A stretch of 64,000 bases of DNA. Source: Xiashengella succiniciproducens (lineage in GTDB: Bacteria > Bacteroidota > Bacteroidia > Bacteroidales > Marinilabiliaceae). The position numbers and the translations under genes were made by a program. The notes under the pieces are model-generated. The model was not told where the DNA came from. It searched no databases and saw nothing but the letters and a program-made list of their open reading frames with translations. Where the stretch lies: positions 2,756,801 through 2,820,800 of the forward strand of contig NZ_CP098400.1 of assembly GCF_023674465.1 (NCBI RefSeq). The letters run 5' to 3'. The first letter of the stretch is position 1. Each line of letters opens with the position of its first letter. Shown here one piece after another: positions 51,537-60,815 of this stretch.

Positions 51537-51544
51537 CAAAAATA
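51537..51544 (-). promoter_or_regulatory. -7 element of the efflux operon promoter
   Basis: CAAAAATA on the plus strand reads TATTTTTG on the minus strand, a full TAnnTTTG match. No good -33 element was seen. Confidence 0.4.
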
Positions 51545-51750
51545 AAGAGAATATAGACAGCATATTCAGATTTAACCTTTTTTATACAGGCAAAGAAATT
51601 ACACAAAACAATATTATGAAAAACCAGACCCTAAAGGCAAGATAAAAGGGGTAGCAATCAGGAAGATTTGCTTATTTTGCAAAAAGGGAGTAACAAACAT
51701 CGATACACAACTAGCTAAACACGCGATAAATTCTTTTAACACGTAAAGAG

Positions 51751-54723
51751 ATGTCACTTGAAACCAAATATCACAACGAAAAGACCCAGTTTGAAGACAC
51801 AGCCTTCGAACGTCTGATGCAGAAAAGAATTCACAAGGTACTGCTTATATGTAGCTCTTATGATGCCTTTATGCTTGAAGAAGACGGTCGTATTGACGAG
51901 CAGATCTTCAACGAATATGTGGCGCTTAACCTGCGCCACCCTCCCATGTTTATTCAGGTATCATCTGCTGAGGCTGCATTTAGAGCAATAGAGGAAAACC
52001 AGATAGACCTGGTGATAACTATGCTTAGCGTAGGTGGCATGGACCCCTTTTCTCTTTCCAAGGTCATCAAGGAAAGTCACCCGGATATTCCAATCGTTGT
52101 ACTCACACCCTTCTCTCGCGAAGTATCACTTAAACTCAGCAAGGAAGATACCAGTGCCATTGACTACATTTTCTGCTGGCTTGGAAATGCTGACCTTTTG
52201 CTTGCCATCATCAAGGTTATTGAGGACGGGATGAATGCACCCACTGACGTATCAGAGATTGGTGTTCAGTCCATATTACTTGTAGAAGACTCCGTGCGCT
52301 TTTACTCTTCCTACCTGCCATTGATATACAAGACCCTCTTTCAGCAATCCCGTAAGTTTATGACCGAAGGTCTAAATGAACACCAGAGGATGATGCGAAT
52401 GAGGGGCCGGCCAAAGATCCTTCTTGCCCGTACTTACGAAGAAGCTGTAGAGTTATACAACAAGTACAGCAACAACATCCTTGGTATTATATCCGACGTT
52501 TCTTTCAACCGCAAAGGCATAAAAGACTCTACAGCTGGCATTCGCCTGGCACGCAGGGTAAAGAAAGAGAACCCCTTTATGCCATTTCTGCTACAGTCCT
52601 CAGACCTCAAATTTATGGCTGTCGCCAAAGAAATTAAGGTGGGCTTTATTCACAAGCATTCTAAACTGTTGTTACAGGAACTTAGAGATTTTCTTACCAC
52701 ATATTTAGCTTTTGGGGACTTCGTATTTATAGATCCGGATACCGGTGAAGAAATAGCCAGGGTAAGCAACCTGCAGGAACTCCAGGAGAATCTGCTAAAA
52801 ATACCAAACAAGTCCCTGCTCTATCACTTCAAACGTGATCATATATCCAAATGGCTTACAGCCCGTGCTTTGTTTTCAATAGCCTCGGTTATCAAAGAGA
52901 TCAAAGTCACTGCCGACACAGAGATTGAGCAGCTGAAATATGAACTTTACAACATTATAGCTCACTTCCGTATGTACAAAGGACGGGGTGTAATAGCAAC
53001 TTTTGACGAAAACACTTATGATGAGTATGTCAACTTCTCGCGTATCGGAGAGGGATCCCTTGGAGGTAAAGCCCGTGGCCTGGCATTCCTTAGCACTCTT
53101 ATTAAGAAATACCCGGTATTCAAAAGCTTTGATGATGTAATCATAACAATACCCAGAACCGTAGTTCTGGGTGTAGATATTTTCGAAAACTTTATGGAGA
53201 GTAACAATCTCTACCCCCTGGGCTTATCAGATGCCAGTGATGAAGAGATTCTAAGACAGTTTGTTGCAGCTCCACTTCCCGAAGACCTGTACACAAAGCT
53301 TGAGAAATTCTGCAATGTTATCAAAAAGCCTATTGCCGTACGCTCATCAAGTATGCTCGAGGATAGCCATCATCAACCCTTCGCAGGCATCTATTCAACA
53401 TACATGGTACCATATACAAGTGATGCCCACCGTATGGCATCACAGCTGGGCGATGCTATCAAGTGTGTCTATGCTTCAGTGTACTTCAAGTCTGGTAAAG
53501 CTTATATGTCTAGCACCCTCAACCTGATAGACGAGGAGCGAATGGGTATAGTGTTACAGGAAATAGTTGGTCAGGCTCACGAAAACCGCTTCTATCCAAC
53601 ATTTTCGGGTGTAGGACGATCATCAAACTTCTACCCTATTCCGCCTGAAAAATCTGAGGAAGGTATAGTTAATGTAGCTCTTGGACTTGGAAAATATATT
53701 GTTGAAGGTGGAGTATCGCTTCGTTTTTCACCCGAATACCCAACCAAAGTAATGCAGCTTTCCAATCCTGATATGATGCTTAGGGAAACACAGAAATGCT
53801 TTTATGCTTTGGACCTTGATATAAACAGCTTTACACCTTCAGTTGATGATGGTATCAATATAAGGACCCTTGACCTCAGGCAGGCCCTGGCTGACGGCTC
53901 ACTTAAATGGATAGGTTCGATGTTTGATTTGCAAAACCAGGTTGTCCGTGACGGAACCTTTTTTGAAGGTTACCCGATAGTCACCTTTGCAAGTATTCTG
54001 AAGTATGATGCCTTCCCACTTGCAAATATTATGAAGGAAGTACTAAAGGTCGGTCAGATAGAAATGAACCAGCCAGTTGAGATAGAATTTGCCGTCGATT
54101 TACAAACGCCTCCGGGTAGTCCTTCAGTTTTTTATCTGCTTCAGATCAGGCCCATTGTTGACAGTCGTGTTTCACTTGGTCCCAACATCAAGGTAAAGGA
54201 CTCCGAGAAAGCCTTTATTTATAGTGAGGCGGCACTTGGGAATGGGATTATTTCAGATATCAAAGACATAGTCTATATCAAGACTGAGAATTTCAAGCCA
54301 TCTAATAATCCTAAGATTGTAACTGAAATAGAAAAGCTAAATGATCTCCTTCAGGCTGAAAACAAACCGTATCTCCTAATCGGTCCAGGACGATGGGGCT
54401 CACAGGATCCATGGCTGGGTGTTCCAGTAAAATGGGGACAAATTGCCGGAACCAGAGCCATTGTTGAGATAGGTCTAGAAAACTATTCGGTGGATCCAAG
54501 TCAGGGAACTCATTTCTTCCAGAATCTGACTTCGCTCAGGGTGGCCTACCTGTATATCAACATGCATCTCAACAAGGGCAAGCTCAATTTCCAATGGCTC
54601 GACTCCCTGGAGGCGAGACATGAAACTGAGCATATACGACATGTGGACACAAAAGAACCGCTTCTCCTTCAGATCGATGGACGAGATGGAAAAGCGGTTA
54701 TGTATTATCCCGGGGAGCAATAA
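51751..54723 (+). CDS. Receiver-like and PEP-synthase-type nucleotide-binding fusion protein
   Basis: A 990-residue cytoplasmic protein. Residues about 28-165 form a degenerate receiver-like domain (KVLLICSSYDAF, IDLVITML; no acceptor Asp). Residues about 172-320 form a second receiver that keeps the key residues: LLVEDS acidic pair, Asp248 in IISDVSF, LLQSSD, and the Lys in FIHKHS. From about 428 comes a pyruvate phosphate dikinase/PEP synthase N-terminal ATP-grasp domain: GEGSLGGKARGLAF, PIAVRSSSMLEDS (about 526) and LLQIRPIVDSR (about 797), then LIGPGRWGSQDPWLGV (about 874). The phosphohistidine swivelling domain and TIM barrel of PpsA/PPDK are absent, so it cannot carry out the full PEP synthase reaction. 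Relatives are known in Bacteroidota but function is not established. No kinase gene is adjacent. Confidence 0.85.
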   Translation: MSLETKYHNEKTQFEDTAFERLMQKRIHKVLLICSSYDAFMLEEDGRIDEQIFNEYVALNLRHPPMFIQVSSAEAAFRAIEENQIDLVITMLSVGGMDPFSLSKVIKESHPDIPIVVLTPFSREVSLKLSKEDTSAIDYIFCWLGNADLLLAIIKVIEDGMNAPTDVSEIGVQSILLVEDSVRFYSSYLPLIYKTLFQQSRKFMTEGLNEHQRMMRMRGRPKILLARTYEEAVELYNKYSNNILGIISDVSFNRKGIKDSTAGIRLARRVKKENPFMPFLLQSSDLKFMAVAKEIKVGFIHKHSKLLLQELRDFLTTYLAFGDFVFIDPDTGEEIARVSNLQELQENLLKIPNKSLLYHFKRDHISKWLTARALFSIASVIKEIKVTADTEIEQLKYELYNIIAHFRMYKGRGVIATFDENTYDEYVNFSRIGEGSLGGKARGLAFLSTLIKKYPVFKSFDDVIITIPRTVVLGVDIFENFMESNNLYPLGLSDASDEEILRQFVAAPLPEDLYTKLEKFCNVIKKPIAVRSSSMLEDSHHQPFAGIYSTYMVPYTSDAHRMASQLGDAIKCVYASVYFKSGKAYMSSTLNLIDEERMGIVLQEIVGQAHENRFYPTFSGVGRSSNFYPIPPEKSEEGIVNVALGLGKYIVEGGVSLRFSPEYPTKVMQLSNPDMMLRETQKCFYALDLDINSFTPSVDDGINIRTLDLRQALADGSLKWIGSMFDLQNQVVRDGTFFEGYPIVTFASILKYDAFPLANIMKEVLKVGQIEMNQPVEIEFAVDLQTPPGSPSVFYLLQIRPIVDSRVSLGPNIKVKDSEKAFIYSEAALGNGIISDIKDIVYIKTENFKPSNNPKIVTEIEKLNDLLQAENKPYLLIGPGRWGSQDPWLGVPVKWGQIAGTRAIVEIGLENYSVDPSQGTHFFQNLTSLRVAYLYINMHLNKGKLNFQWLDSLEARHETEHIRHVDTKEPLLLQIDGRDGKAVMYYPGEQ

Positions 54724-54738
54724 GGCTCCCCGTATTTT
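54711..54738 (+). terminator. Intrinsic terminator overlapping the stop codon
   Basis: CGGGGAGC (54711-54718) and GCTCCCCG (54725-54732) form an 8-base stem with loop AATAAG that contains the TAA stop; TATTTTA follows. The U-run is short. Confidence 0.6.
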
Positions 54739-54833
54739 ACCTCCCGACTATTTTCTTAAGTACCCAGGCACTAAAGGTATTTTGTTATGCACAAAAATCC
54801 TCTACCTCTACTCAAAATCCTAACAACCTGCTT

Positions 54834-55448
54834 TTAAAACAGTCTGTAGCTCAGAGAAAACATCAAAGCCCTGGTTTTGCGGTCAATTCCGCTTTTGCTT
54901 GAAATATCATTCAATCCCCATTCATAACGGGCATCCAAGCCAAAGCGCATAACCTCTACACCAGCACCAAGCTGGAGATTCCAGTTTGCACTCTTCATCT
55001 TTCCGGAATCAAAACTACGCTCATCAACGCTAACCTTCTCATCTGCACGGATAGAAAGAGCAGGACCTGCCAGGCCGTAAATATTAACAACATCGAGATC
55101 CAAAATATTGAGTTTCACAAGTACCGGTATATCCCAGCTATAATAGTTGAGGGTTTCGGAAATCGCTGAGTCATACTCAACTTTACCACTCTTCTTTGAG
55201 TAATATACTTCAGGACGCAGGGAGATATTGCCGGCAAGAGGAAATGAAGTCCATGCACCGAGAATATATCCGCTCTTAAAATCATTCTTTACATTCTGAT
55301 ATGTCTCATTGTTTAGCTTCACACCATTGGAAGTATCGAAGCTGGATGAGTTGAAACCGGCCTTTACGCCAAGTTGAAAACCGTCACCGGCATATAGCAT
55401 GCTGGCAGATAGTATTAGAGCAAAGCATGAAACAAGTATCTTTTTCAT
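54834..55448 (-). CDS. Outer-membrane beta-barrel protein (PorT-like family)
   Basis: A 204-residue protein from the ATG at 55448 (MKKILVSC); signal peptide ends near MLYAG (about 20). The rest alternates in the style of an eight-stranded barrel: FQLGVKAGFNSSSF, YILGAWTSFPL, LRPEVYYSKK, WDIPVLVKLNIL, and a C-terminal ALMFSLSYRLF ending in Phe, as outer-membrane proteins do. It belongs to the PorT/OmpA-like barrel family (PF13568); function unknown. It follows folE by 58 bases and may be cotranscribed. Confidence 0.82.
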   Translation of the reverse strand: MKKILVSCFALILSASMLYAGDGFQLGVKAGFNSSSFDTSNGVKLNNETYQNVKNDFKSGYILGAWTSFPLAGNISLRPEVYYSKKSGKVEYDSAISETLNYYSWDIPVLVKLNILDLDVVNIYGLAGPALSIRADEKVSVDERSFDSGKMKSANWNLQLGAGVEVMRFGLDARYEWGLNDISSKSGIDRKTRALMFSLSYRLF

Positions 55449-55506
55449 AGTCAATAGTTTTATTCTGGTTAGTAATACTGAATTATCCTATCAAATCAAA
55501 TGCAAA

Positions 55507-56130
55507 TCAGTGAAGGCGTGAGCCAATGATATTGAAGAACTCCTCTCTTGTAGCAATGCTATTCAGGAAGGCACCAGTAAAATCAGAAGTTGTAGTTACC
55601 GAATGCTGTTTCTGAACACCCCTCATCTGCATACATGTGTGATGAGCCTCAATAACAACAGCAACACCGAGCGGATTAAGGGTATCCTGAATACAGTTCT
55701 TTATCTGGGTCGTAAGTCTTTCCTGAACCTGCAGGCGGCGTGCATAAGCTTCTACGACACGGGCAATCTTACTAAGTCCGGTAATATGGTGACGAGGTAT
55801 ATAAGCTACGTGTGCCTTACCAAAAAAGGGTAACATATGGTGCTCACAAATTGAATAAAGCTCAATATCCTTTACGACAACCATTTGCTGGTAGTCTTCA
55901 CGAAACATAGCCGAACGAACAATCTCTTCAGGGTTCATATTATAGCCCTGGGTGAGGAACTGCATAGCCTTGGCAACCCTCAAAGGAGTTTTCTCAAGCC
56001 CTTCCCTTGAAATGTCTTCGCCAAGTAGTTGCAATATCTCACTATAGTTCTTTGCAAGCTTTTCATTTATCTCATCATCATATTGTTCGATTTTTTTGTA
56101 GCCCCTGCCACCATTCAAAGAAATTTCCAT
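55507..56130 (-). CDS. folE: GTP cyclohydrolase I
   Basis: A 207-residue FolE, converting GTP to 7,8-dihydroneopterin triphosphate, first step to tetrahydrofolate. Zinc-site motifs [18 protein letters not shown] and HHTCMQMRG are complete, so it is the zinc-type enzyme. [22 protein letters not shown] is conserved too. A promoter candidate lies about 110-140 bases upstream. Confidence 0.96.
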   Translation of the reverse strand: MEISLNGGRGYKKIEQYDDEINEKLAKNYSEILQLLGEDISREGLEKTPLRVAKAMQFLTQGYNMNPEEIVRSAMFREDYQQMVVVKDIELYSICEHHMLPFFGKAHVAYIPRHHITGLSKIARVVEAYARRLQVQERLTTQIKNCIQDTLNPLGVAVVIEAHHTCMQMRGVQKQHSVTTTSDFTGAFLNSIATREEFFNIIGSRLH

Positions 56131-56239
56131 AGTATCAAAATTTTGTTACGGAACCAGTTCCATGGTTCCTGAGAGTTTCCTCTGAGTAAAACAAATAACA
56201 GACCAAAGGGTTAATGGCCTTTCTATGCGGAATAAACAA

Positions 56240-56273
56240 CAAAGATAAATCAAAACTCAATAAGGGGTACAAA
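56240..56273 (-). promoter_or_regulatory. Candidate folE promoter
   Basis: Minus strand: TTTG (56273-56270), 22 bases, TATCTTTG (56247-56240). Full -7 match and full -33 match; predicted leader about 100 bases. Confidence 0.5.
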
Positions 56274-56297
56274 TTTATTGTCCCGGCTGGCAAATAC

Positions 56298-56333
56298 AGA
56301 AAAGAAAGCCGGCAAAACTTCAGTTTTGCCGGC
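56298..56333 (-). terminator. Terminator of the superoxide dismutase gene
   Basis: Perfect 11-base stem GCCGGCAAAAC (56308-56318) and GTTTTGCCGGC (56323-56333) with a four-base loop; on the minus strand it is followed by the U-rich TTTCTTTTCTG. Confidence 0.75.
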
Positions 56334-56378
56334 CAACCCATCAATAACAGTAATCTAATTAGGAACAATATGTTATAA

Positions 56379-56981
56379 TCAACCTTTCAAACGAGCTGCA
56401 ACTTCGTTCCAGTTCACTACATTCCAGAATGCTGAAATATAGTCTGGACGACGGTTCTGATATTTCAGATAATAAGCGTGTTCCCATACGTCTAGTGCAA
56501 GAATAGGAGTACCCTTAACATCTGCGATATCCATAAGCGGATTGTCCTGATTTGGTGTAGATGTAATTACAAGTTTGCCATCTGCCTGTTTTACAAGCCA
56601 GGCCCAACCAGAACCGAAACGAGTAGCTGCAGCCTTTGCAAATTCTTCCTTGAAAGCATCAAATGAACCAAAGTTCTTTTCAATAGCTGCAAGAAGGTCT
56701 CCACTTGGTTTGCCGCCACCGTTTGGACCAATTACTTTCCAGAACAGGTTATGGTTGTAGTAACCACCTCCATTATTACGTATTGCAACACTAAGCTTTG
56801 AGATTCCAGCCAACAGTTCTTCAATGCTCTTACCTGCATTTGGAGTTCCTTCCAATGCTGCATTCAGGTTATTTGTATATGCAGCATGGTGCTTAGTATG
56901 GTGTATTTCCATTGTCAATGCATCGATATTGGGCTCCAATGCATTGTATGCATAATCCAGTTTAGGTAATTCGAATGCCAT
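56379..56981 (-). CDS. Superoxide dismutase, Mn-type signature
   Basis: A 200-residue SOD of the Fe/Mn family. Metal ligands are His27, His77, Asp164 and His168 ([28 protein letters not shown]). The discriminating positions are Gly in NNGGGYYNH and Gln145 in [10 protein letters not shown], both of the Mn-type (Fe-type enzymes have Gln in the first place and Ala/Gly in the second). It could still be cambialistic, as in Bacteroides and Porphyromonas. Single-gene unit with its own terminator. Confidence 0.95.
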   Translation of the reverse strand: MAFELPKLDYAYNALEPNIDALTMEIHHTKHHAAYTNNLNAALEGTPNAGKSIEELLAGISKLSVAIRNNGGGYYNHNLFWKVIGPNGGGKPSGDLLAAIEKNFGSFDAFKEEFAKAAATRFGSGWAWLVKQADGKLVITSTPNQDNPLMDIADVKGTPILALDVWEHAYYLKYQNRRPDYISAFWNVVNWNEVAARLKG

Positions 56982-57121
56982 TTTCTCTTAATTTTTTAGT
57001 TCAACATTATCTACAATACACGAAAAAATCCTTATTTCGACCTTTCCTACATACTAAACATGGTTGATAGAAAAAGGTTCAAGCATCCACAAATTTTTGA
57101 CTAATTTTTCATACTAAAAAG

Positions 57122-58432
57122 GTGAACAAAGAAATTCTAAGGCTTGCCATTCCGAATGTACTGACCAACATCACCATACCCCTGCTGGGTATGGTGGATG
57201 TGTATCTGATGGGGCATCTTGAGTCGATACACTATCTTGGTGGTGTTGCGCTTGGCAGTGCGCTGTTCAATTTTCTCTACTGGGCCTTTGCCTTTCTGAG
57301 AATGAGCATCAGCGGACTGGCTGCACAGAGCTATGGTCGCGTTGACAATGAAGAAATGGCTATCGTCATGCAGCGTGGTGCATTAATTGCAGCAGCCGGT
57401 TCACTATTGCTGATTACATTCCAAATGCCCCTGGCTGATTTAGGACTCAGCATCCTGGAAGGAAGTCCGGAAGTCAAGGATCAGGCAAGACGTTACTTTG
57501 CCATCAGGATATGGGATGCTCCAGCCTCAATAATGTTGTTTGTATTCTACGGTTGGTACCTGGGGATGCAAAACTCTGTGTATCCAATGGTAATTGCACT
57601 TACAGTAAACATCGTCAATATAATACTAAGTTTTGTTTTGGTTCGTCTCTTTGGAATGGACGTTGATGGAGTAGCCCTTGGATCAGTATTGGCACAGTAT
57701 GTAGGCTTGATACTGGCTCTGATATTGTTCTTTAAAAAGTACAGATGGATTATCCCCTACTTCACCCGCAAGCTCTCCATCTTGCTTACTAATATGAGCA
57801 ACTTCTTAAGTGTAAGCACCAATATATTTATCCGGACCCTTTTCGTAATTCTGGTCTTTACATTCTTTACATCTAAGTCAGCTGGCATTGGGGACATAAC
57901 ACTTGCAGCAAACAGTGTGTTGCTACAGTATATGCTGCTGTTTTCATACTTCCTCGACGGTTATGGATATGCAGCCGAGGCCCTTATTGGTAAATTGTTC
58001 GGAGCGCGTAATAGGCAGAAGCTCTCCTATTCAGTTCATATGTTGCTAAGATGGGGATTGGGCTTTGCAATAGTTTTCTCAGCGGCCTACCTGATATTGG
58101 GTGAAACATTACTAAGTCTTTTCACCCGGCAGACAGAAATAATCGAAACCGGAAAACAATACCTGCTATGGGTAGTGATGATGCCGTTAGTGAGTTTTCT
58201 GACCTATATCTTCGACGGGGTCTTTATAGGCATTGGAGGATCAGTACAGATGCGAAGGTCGGTTGTCATTGCCGCGGTGTTCTTTTTTTTCCTGCCTTTT
58301 TACATACTGTTCCCCTACCTTGGTAATCATGCCATGTGGCTAAGTATGTTTCTCTTTATGGTAGTCCGCTCACTGTACCTTACCATCAGTTACCCACGGA
58401 TTATTAAAAGAGAGTTCCCGCATCATAGATAG
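57122..58432 (+). CDS. MATE family efflux transporter
   Basis: A 436-residue multidrug and toxin extrusion protein with twelve hydrophobic segments in two halves. It starts with GTG at 57122 (MNKEILRLAIPNVLTNITIPLLGMVD), the usual N-terminus of the DinF-like MATE branch. Other marks: GLAAQSYGR and the second-half DGYGYAAEALIGKLFG. Driven by a sodium or proton gradient; the Asp residues in MVDVYLMG fit either. It stands alone, divergent from sod. Confidence 0.9.
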   Translation: MNKEILRLAIPNVLTNITIPLLGMVDVYLMGHLESIHYLGGVALGSALFNFLYWAFAFLRMSISGLAAQSYGRVDNEEMAIVMQRGALIAAAGSLLLITFQMPLADLGLSILEGSPEVKDQARRYFAIRIWDAPASIMLFVFYGWYLGMQNSVYPMVIALTVNIVNIILSFVLVRLFGMDVDGVALGSVLAQYVGLILALILFFKKYRWIIPYFTRKLSILLTNMSNFLSVSTNIFIRTLFVILVFTFFTSKSAGIGDITLAANSVLLQYMLLFSYFLDGYGYAAEALIGKLFGARNRQKLSYSVHMLLRWGLGFAIVFSAAYLILGETLLSLFTRQTEIIETGKQYLLWVVMMPLVSFLTYIFDGVFIGIGGSVQMRRSVVIAAVFFFFLPFYILFPYLGNHAMWLSMFLFMVVRSLYLTISYPRIIKREFPHHR

Positions 58433-58574
58433 CGTGACATTAAAGCAAGTCCTGAGTTCACAGTGAAAATATCAGCATAGAACCCTTAATCAACATCCAG
58501 AACTATGCAAGGACTCAGAATCATAAGGACAACAATTTCTAGTAATACACTTTTAACCGACAAAGCTGTGTCAT

Positions 58575-58609
58575 GCAAAAAAGGCGCCCCGCTGCAGCGG
58601 GACGCCCTT
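58575..58609 (-). terminator. Terminator of hsp20
   Basis: GGCG and CCCGC arms around CTGCAG (58583-58606) form a GC-rich stem with one mismatch; on the minus strand it is followed by six T (58580-58575). It may also stop readthrough from the MATE gene. Confidence 0.7.
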
Positions 58610-58650
58610 CTTATTTATATCCTCTTCGGATGGTTCTTTTGTAAATTGCG

Positions 58651-59088
58651 TTATTTAATCGCAATCATACGTGCAGGTTTTGGTTTTACTTCCTCACGTT
58701 TGTGAAGAGTTACATTCAGTATACCATCTTTGTAGACCGCATCAATCTTAGAATCATCTATCTGAGTGCTTGGTACAGAGAATGAACGACTGAAACTTGA
58801 GTAGTTGAACTCCTTACGGCAGTATCCCTTACCATTTTCTTCGTTCTTTTCTTCCTTTTCACTTGAGATGGTCAATACTCCGTTGTGATACTCAACTTTG
58901 AAGTCATCTTTTGAGAATCCAGGGGCAGCCACCTCAATTGCATATTCATCATCAGTTTCACGAACATTTACAGCTGGTATGCTGCGATAGCCTGACAATA
59001 CAGGTGAAGTGAAGAAATCACCACCAAAGAAATCATCAAAGATGTTGATCAGGTCAGGCACGTTTCTGGTTGTTCTTCTCATTAACAT
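58651..59088 (-). CDS. Small heat-shock protein Hsp20
   Basis: An alpha-crystallin-type chaperone. The ATG at 59088 (MLMRRTTRNVP) is chosen over that at 59103 because GGAGG stands 8 bases before it, inside the codons of the longer form, and because family members start this way; product 145 residues. The crystallin domain spans about 40-135: VNVRETDDEYAIEVAAPGF, GVLTISSEKEE and the closing DGILNVTLHKRE with GxLxVxL-type strand. It binds unfolded proteins under stress without ATP. Confidence 0.93.
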   Translation of the reverse strand: MLMRRTTRNVPDLINIFDDFFGGDFFTSPVLSGYRSIPAVNVRETDDEYAIEVAAPGFSKDDFKVEYHNGVLTISSEKEEKNEENGKGYCRKEFNYSSFSRSFSVPSTQIDDSKIDAVYKDGILNVTLHKREEVKPKPARMIAIK

Positions 59089-59456
59089 AGCTTTGTCCTC
59101 CATTTATTTAGTTAGACTTTTAATCATCTTTCATTTTCTGATAGGAGAATAGCAAAGCATATACCACACTAGATATCAGGTCATTATGGCATATAAACAA
59201 GATTTTTCATGTCATTTTGGCGGCAAAATTTTAAGAACTACTGCCATATTTTCAGCCACATTGCACACAAGAATATGCAAGCTGCTGTACTACTGTTTAT
59301 AACATAACAAAAGCCTCTCCAGGCGCCAGGTACTAACAAAAACAGCCTTTCCTCAGAAAGGCTGTGCTGTCTACAATTAAATTATTAATCGATACTGACT
59401 TACATTTCAGATATATAAGCTTATAATAGCAGGTGGAATCAGGCTTCTCCAAAATT
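59089..59456. other. 368-base intergenic region between hsp20 and aroA
   Basis: No gene seen. It carries the hsp20 upstream region, in which I found no clear TAnnTTTG element or CIRCE-like repeat, and the aroA-side terminator at 59335-59364. Confidence 0.5.
59335..59364 (-). terminator. Terminator after aroA
   Basis: Perfect 9-base stem CAGCCTTTC (59343-59351) and GAAAGGCTG (59356-59364) with loop CTCA; on the minus strand followed by TTTTTGTT. Confidence 0.75.
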
Positions 59457-60698
59457 TTATTTCTGGTCTTCTATAGCAAATCCGACCTTTTTCAGGTCAT
59501 CCCAGAAGCCGGGATAGGACTTGGAAACAACTGAGGGATCTTCAATAACAAAGGGTTTGTCCATCTTAAGAGCAGCAGGGGCAAAGGCCATTGCCATACG
59601 ATGATCCTTATATGTCGCTACAGAGATCTTGTCCAAAGCTTCGCCCTTCTTGCCGCTCCATTCAATACAGTCAACATTGTTTGTCTCTATCAGGAATCCA
59701 AACTTACCAAGTTCATTCACAAGGGCATTGATTCTGTCGGTCTCCTTAATCTTGAGGGTATGCAGTCCACTTAGTTTGAAAGGCACTCCCAGAAAAGCAC
59801 AAGTCACTGCAAAGGTCTGTGCCAAATCTGGCTGATCAGTAAAATCATATTTGAACGAAGACATTATTTCACCGATATTAAGCAGTTCTAATCCCCTGCT
59901 TGAATGTTTGGATTTAACCCCAAGACCTTCAAATAGGCGCGCCACTTCTGAGTCACCTTGCCAACTGTAACGATTAAGTCCTTTCAAAATCACAGTCGTC
60001 CCCTTAGGAGCAAAGGCTACTACTTCAAACCAGTAAGATGCTGCACTCCAGTCGGCCTCTACCCTTGTTTCAACAGGCTTATACTCGGCATTTGGAACCT
60101 TTATAGTATTTCCCTTCCATTCACACTTTACACCGAAGGCTTCCATCTGCTTAAGAGTCATATGAATATAAGGACGCGAAGTAATATCTCCTGTCAAAGT
60201 AAGACTGAGTCCCTCCAACATATATGGAGCAATCATCAATAGGGCCGATACATACTGACTACTTACATTTCCCGGAAGCTCAAGTTCCCCACCCTTTAAA
60301 GCACTGCCATATATCCTCAATGGAGGATAACCTTCCTTATCCAGATACTCAATCCTGGCTCCAAGCCTATTTAATGCCTCAACAAGCACATGAATAGGAC
60401 GCTGCTTCATTCTCTCACTGCCGGTGATAGTCCACTCGCCAACAATCTTGGCAAGGTAGGCGGTAAGAAACCTCATTGTTGTCCCGGCAGCACCGACGTC
60501 AAAGTGATTGGTCGATGAATTGAGAGCTCCGAGCATAGCCCTTGTATCGTCACTGTCGGACAGATTCTTTATTGGATAGGGACTATAAGCGAGAGCATTT
60601 AGTATAAGCAGTCGGTTGCTTATGCTCTTGGATGCCGGAAGTTCTATTTCAGTCTTTAGGACTTCCTTCAATGGTAGTATATGTATTGACTGTGTCAT
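59457..60698 (-). CDS. aroA: 3-phosphoshikimate 1-carboxyvinyltransferase (EPSP synthase)
   Basis: A 413-residue enzyme that joins shikimate-3-phosphate and PEP, sixth step of the shikimate pathway. Visible: ELPASKSISNRLLILNAL at the start (shikimate-phosphate binding), GAAGTTMRFLTAYLA (PEP-site motif), SSQYVSALLMIAP, and KETDRINAL with YKDHRMAMAFAPAAL near the end. It is slightly shorter than the usual 425-430 but complete. It lies 117 bases after aroB on the same strand; two steps of one pathway, so cotranscription is plausible. Confidence 0.95.
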   Translation of the reverse strand: MTQSIHILPLKEVLKTEIELPASKSISNRLLILNALAYSPYPIKNLSDSDDTRAMLGALNSSTNHFDVGAAGTTMRFLTAYLAKIVGEWTITGSERMKQRPIHVLVEALNRLGARIEYLDKEGYPPLRIYGSALKGGELELPGNVSSQYVSALLMIAPYMLEGLSLTLTGDITSRPYIHMTLKQMEAFGVKCEWKGNTIKVPNAEYKPVETRVEADWSAASYWFEVVAFAPKGTTVILKGLNRYSWQGDSEVARLFEGLGVKSKHSSRGLELLNIGEIMSSFKYDFTDQPDLAQTFAVTCAFLGVPFKLSGLHTLKIKETDRINALVNELGKFGFLIETNNVDCIEWSGKKGEALDKISVATYKDHRMAMAFAPAALKMDKPFVIEDPSVVSKSYPGFWDDLKKVGFAIEDQK

Positions 60699-60815
60699 AA
60701 TTCATCTTAATCAACCGGACGCAACTCAATTTGTCAGCCAACTGTCTGCGCCCTTATGTATTTCATCTGCCTTTCTACAAACAACAACATAACATTCTAC
60801 TGTACATGGTCTGCC

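Noticed and set aside
56135-56368. 77-codon frame before folE on the minus strand
   Set aside because: It spans the sod terminator hairpin and the folE promoter candidate, and the product has no family features.
58505-58705. 66-codon frame on the plus strand after the MATE gene
   Set aside because: It runs through the hsp20 terminator and into the hsp20 gene; a chance frame.
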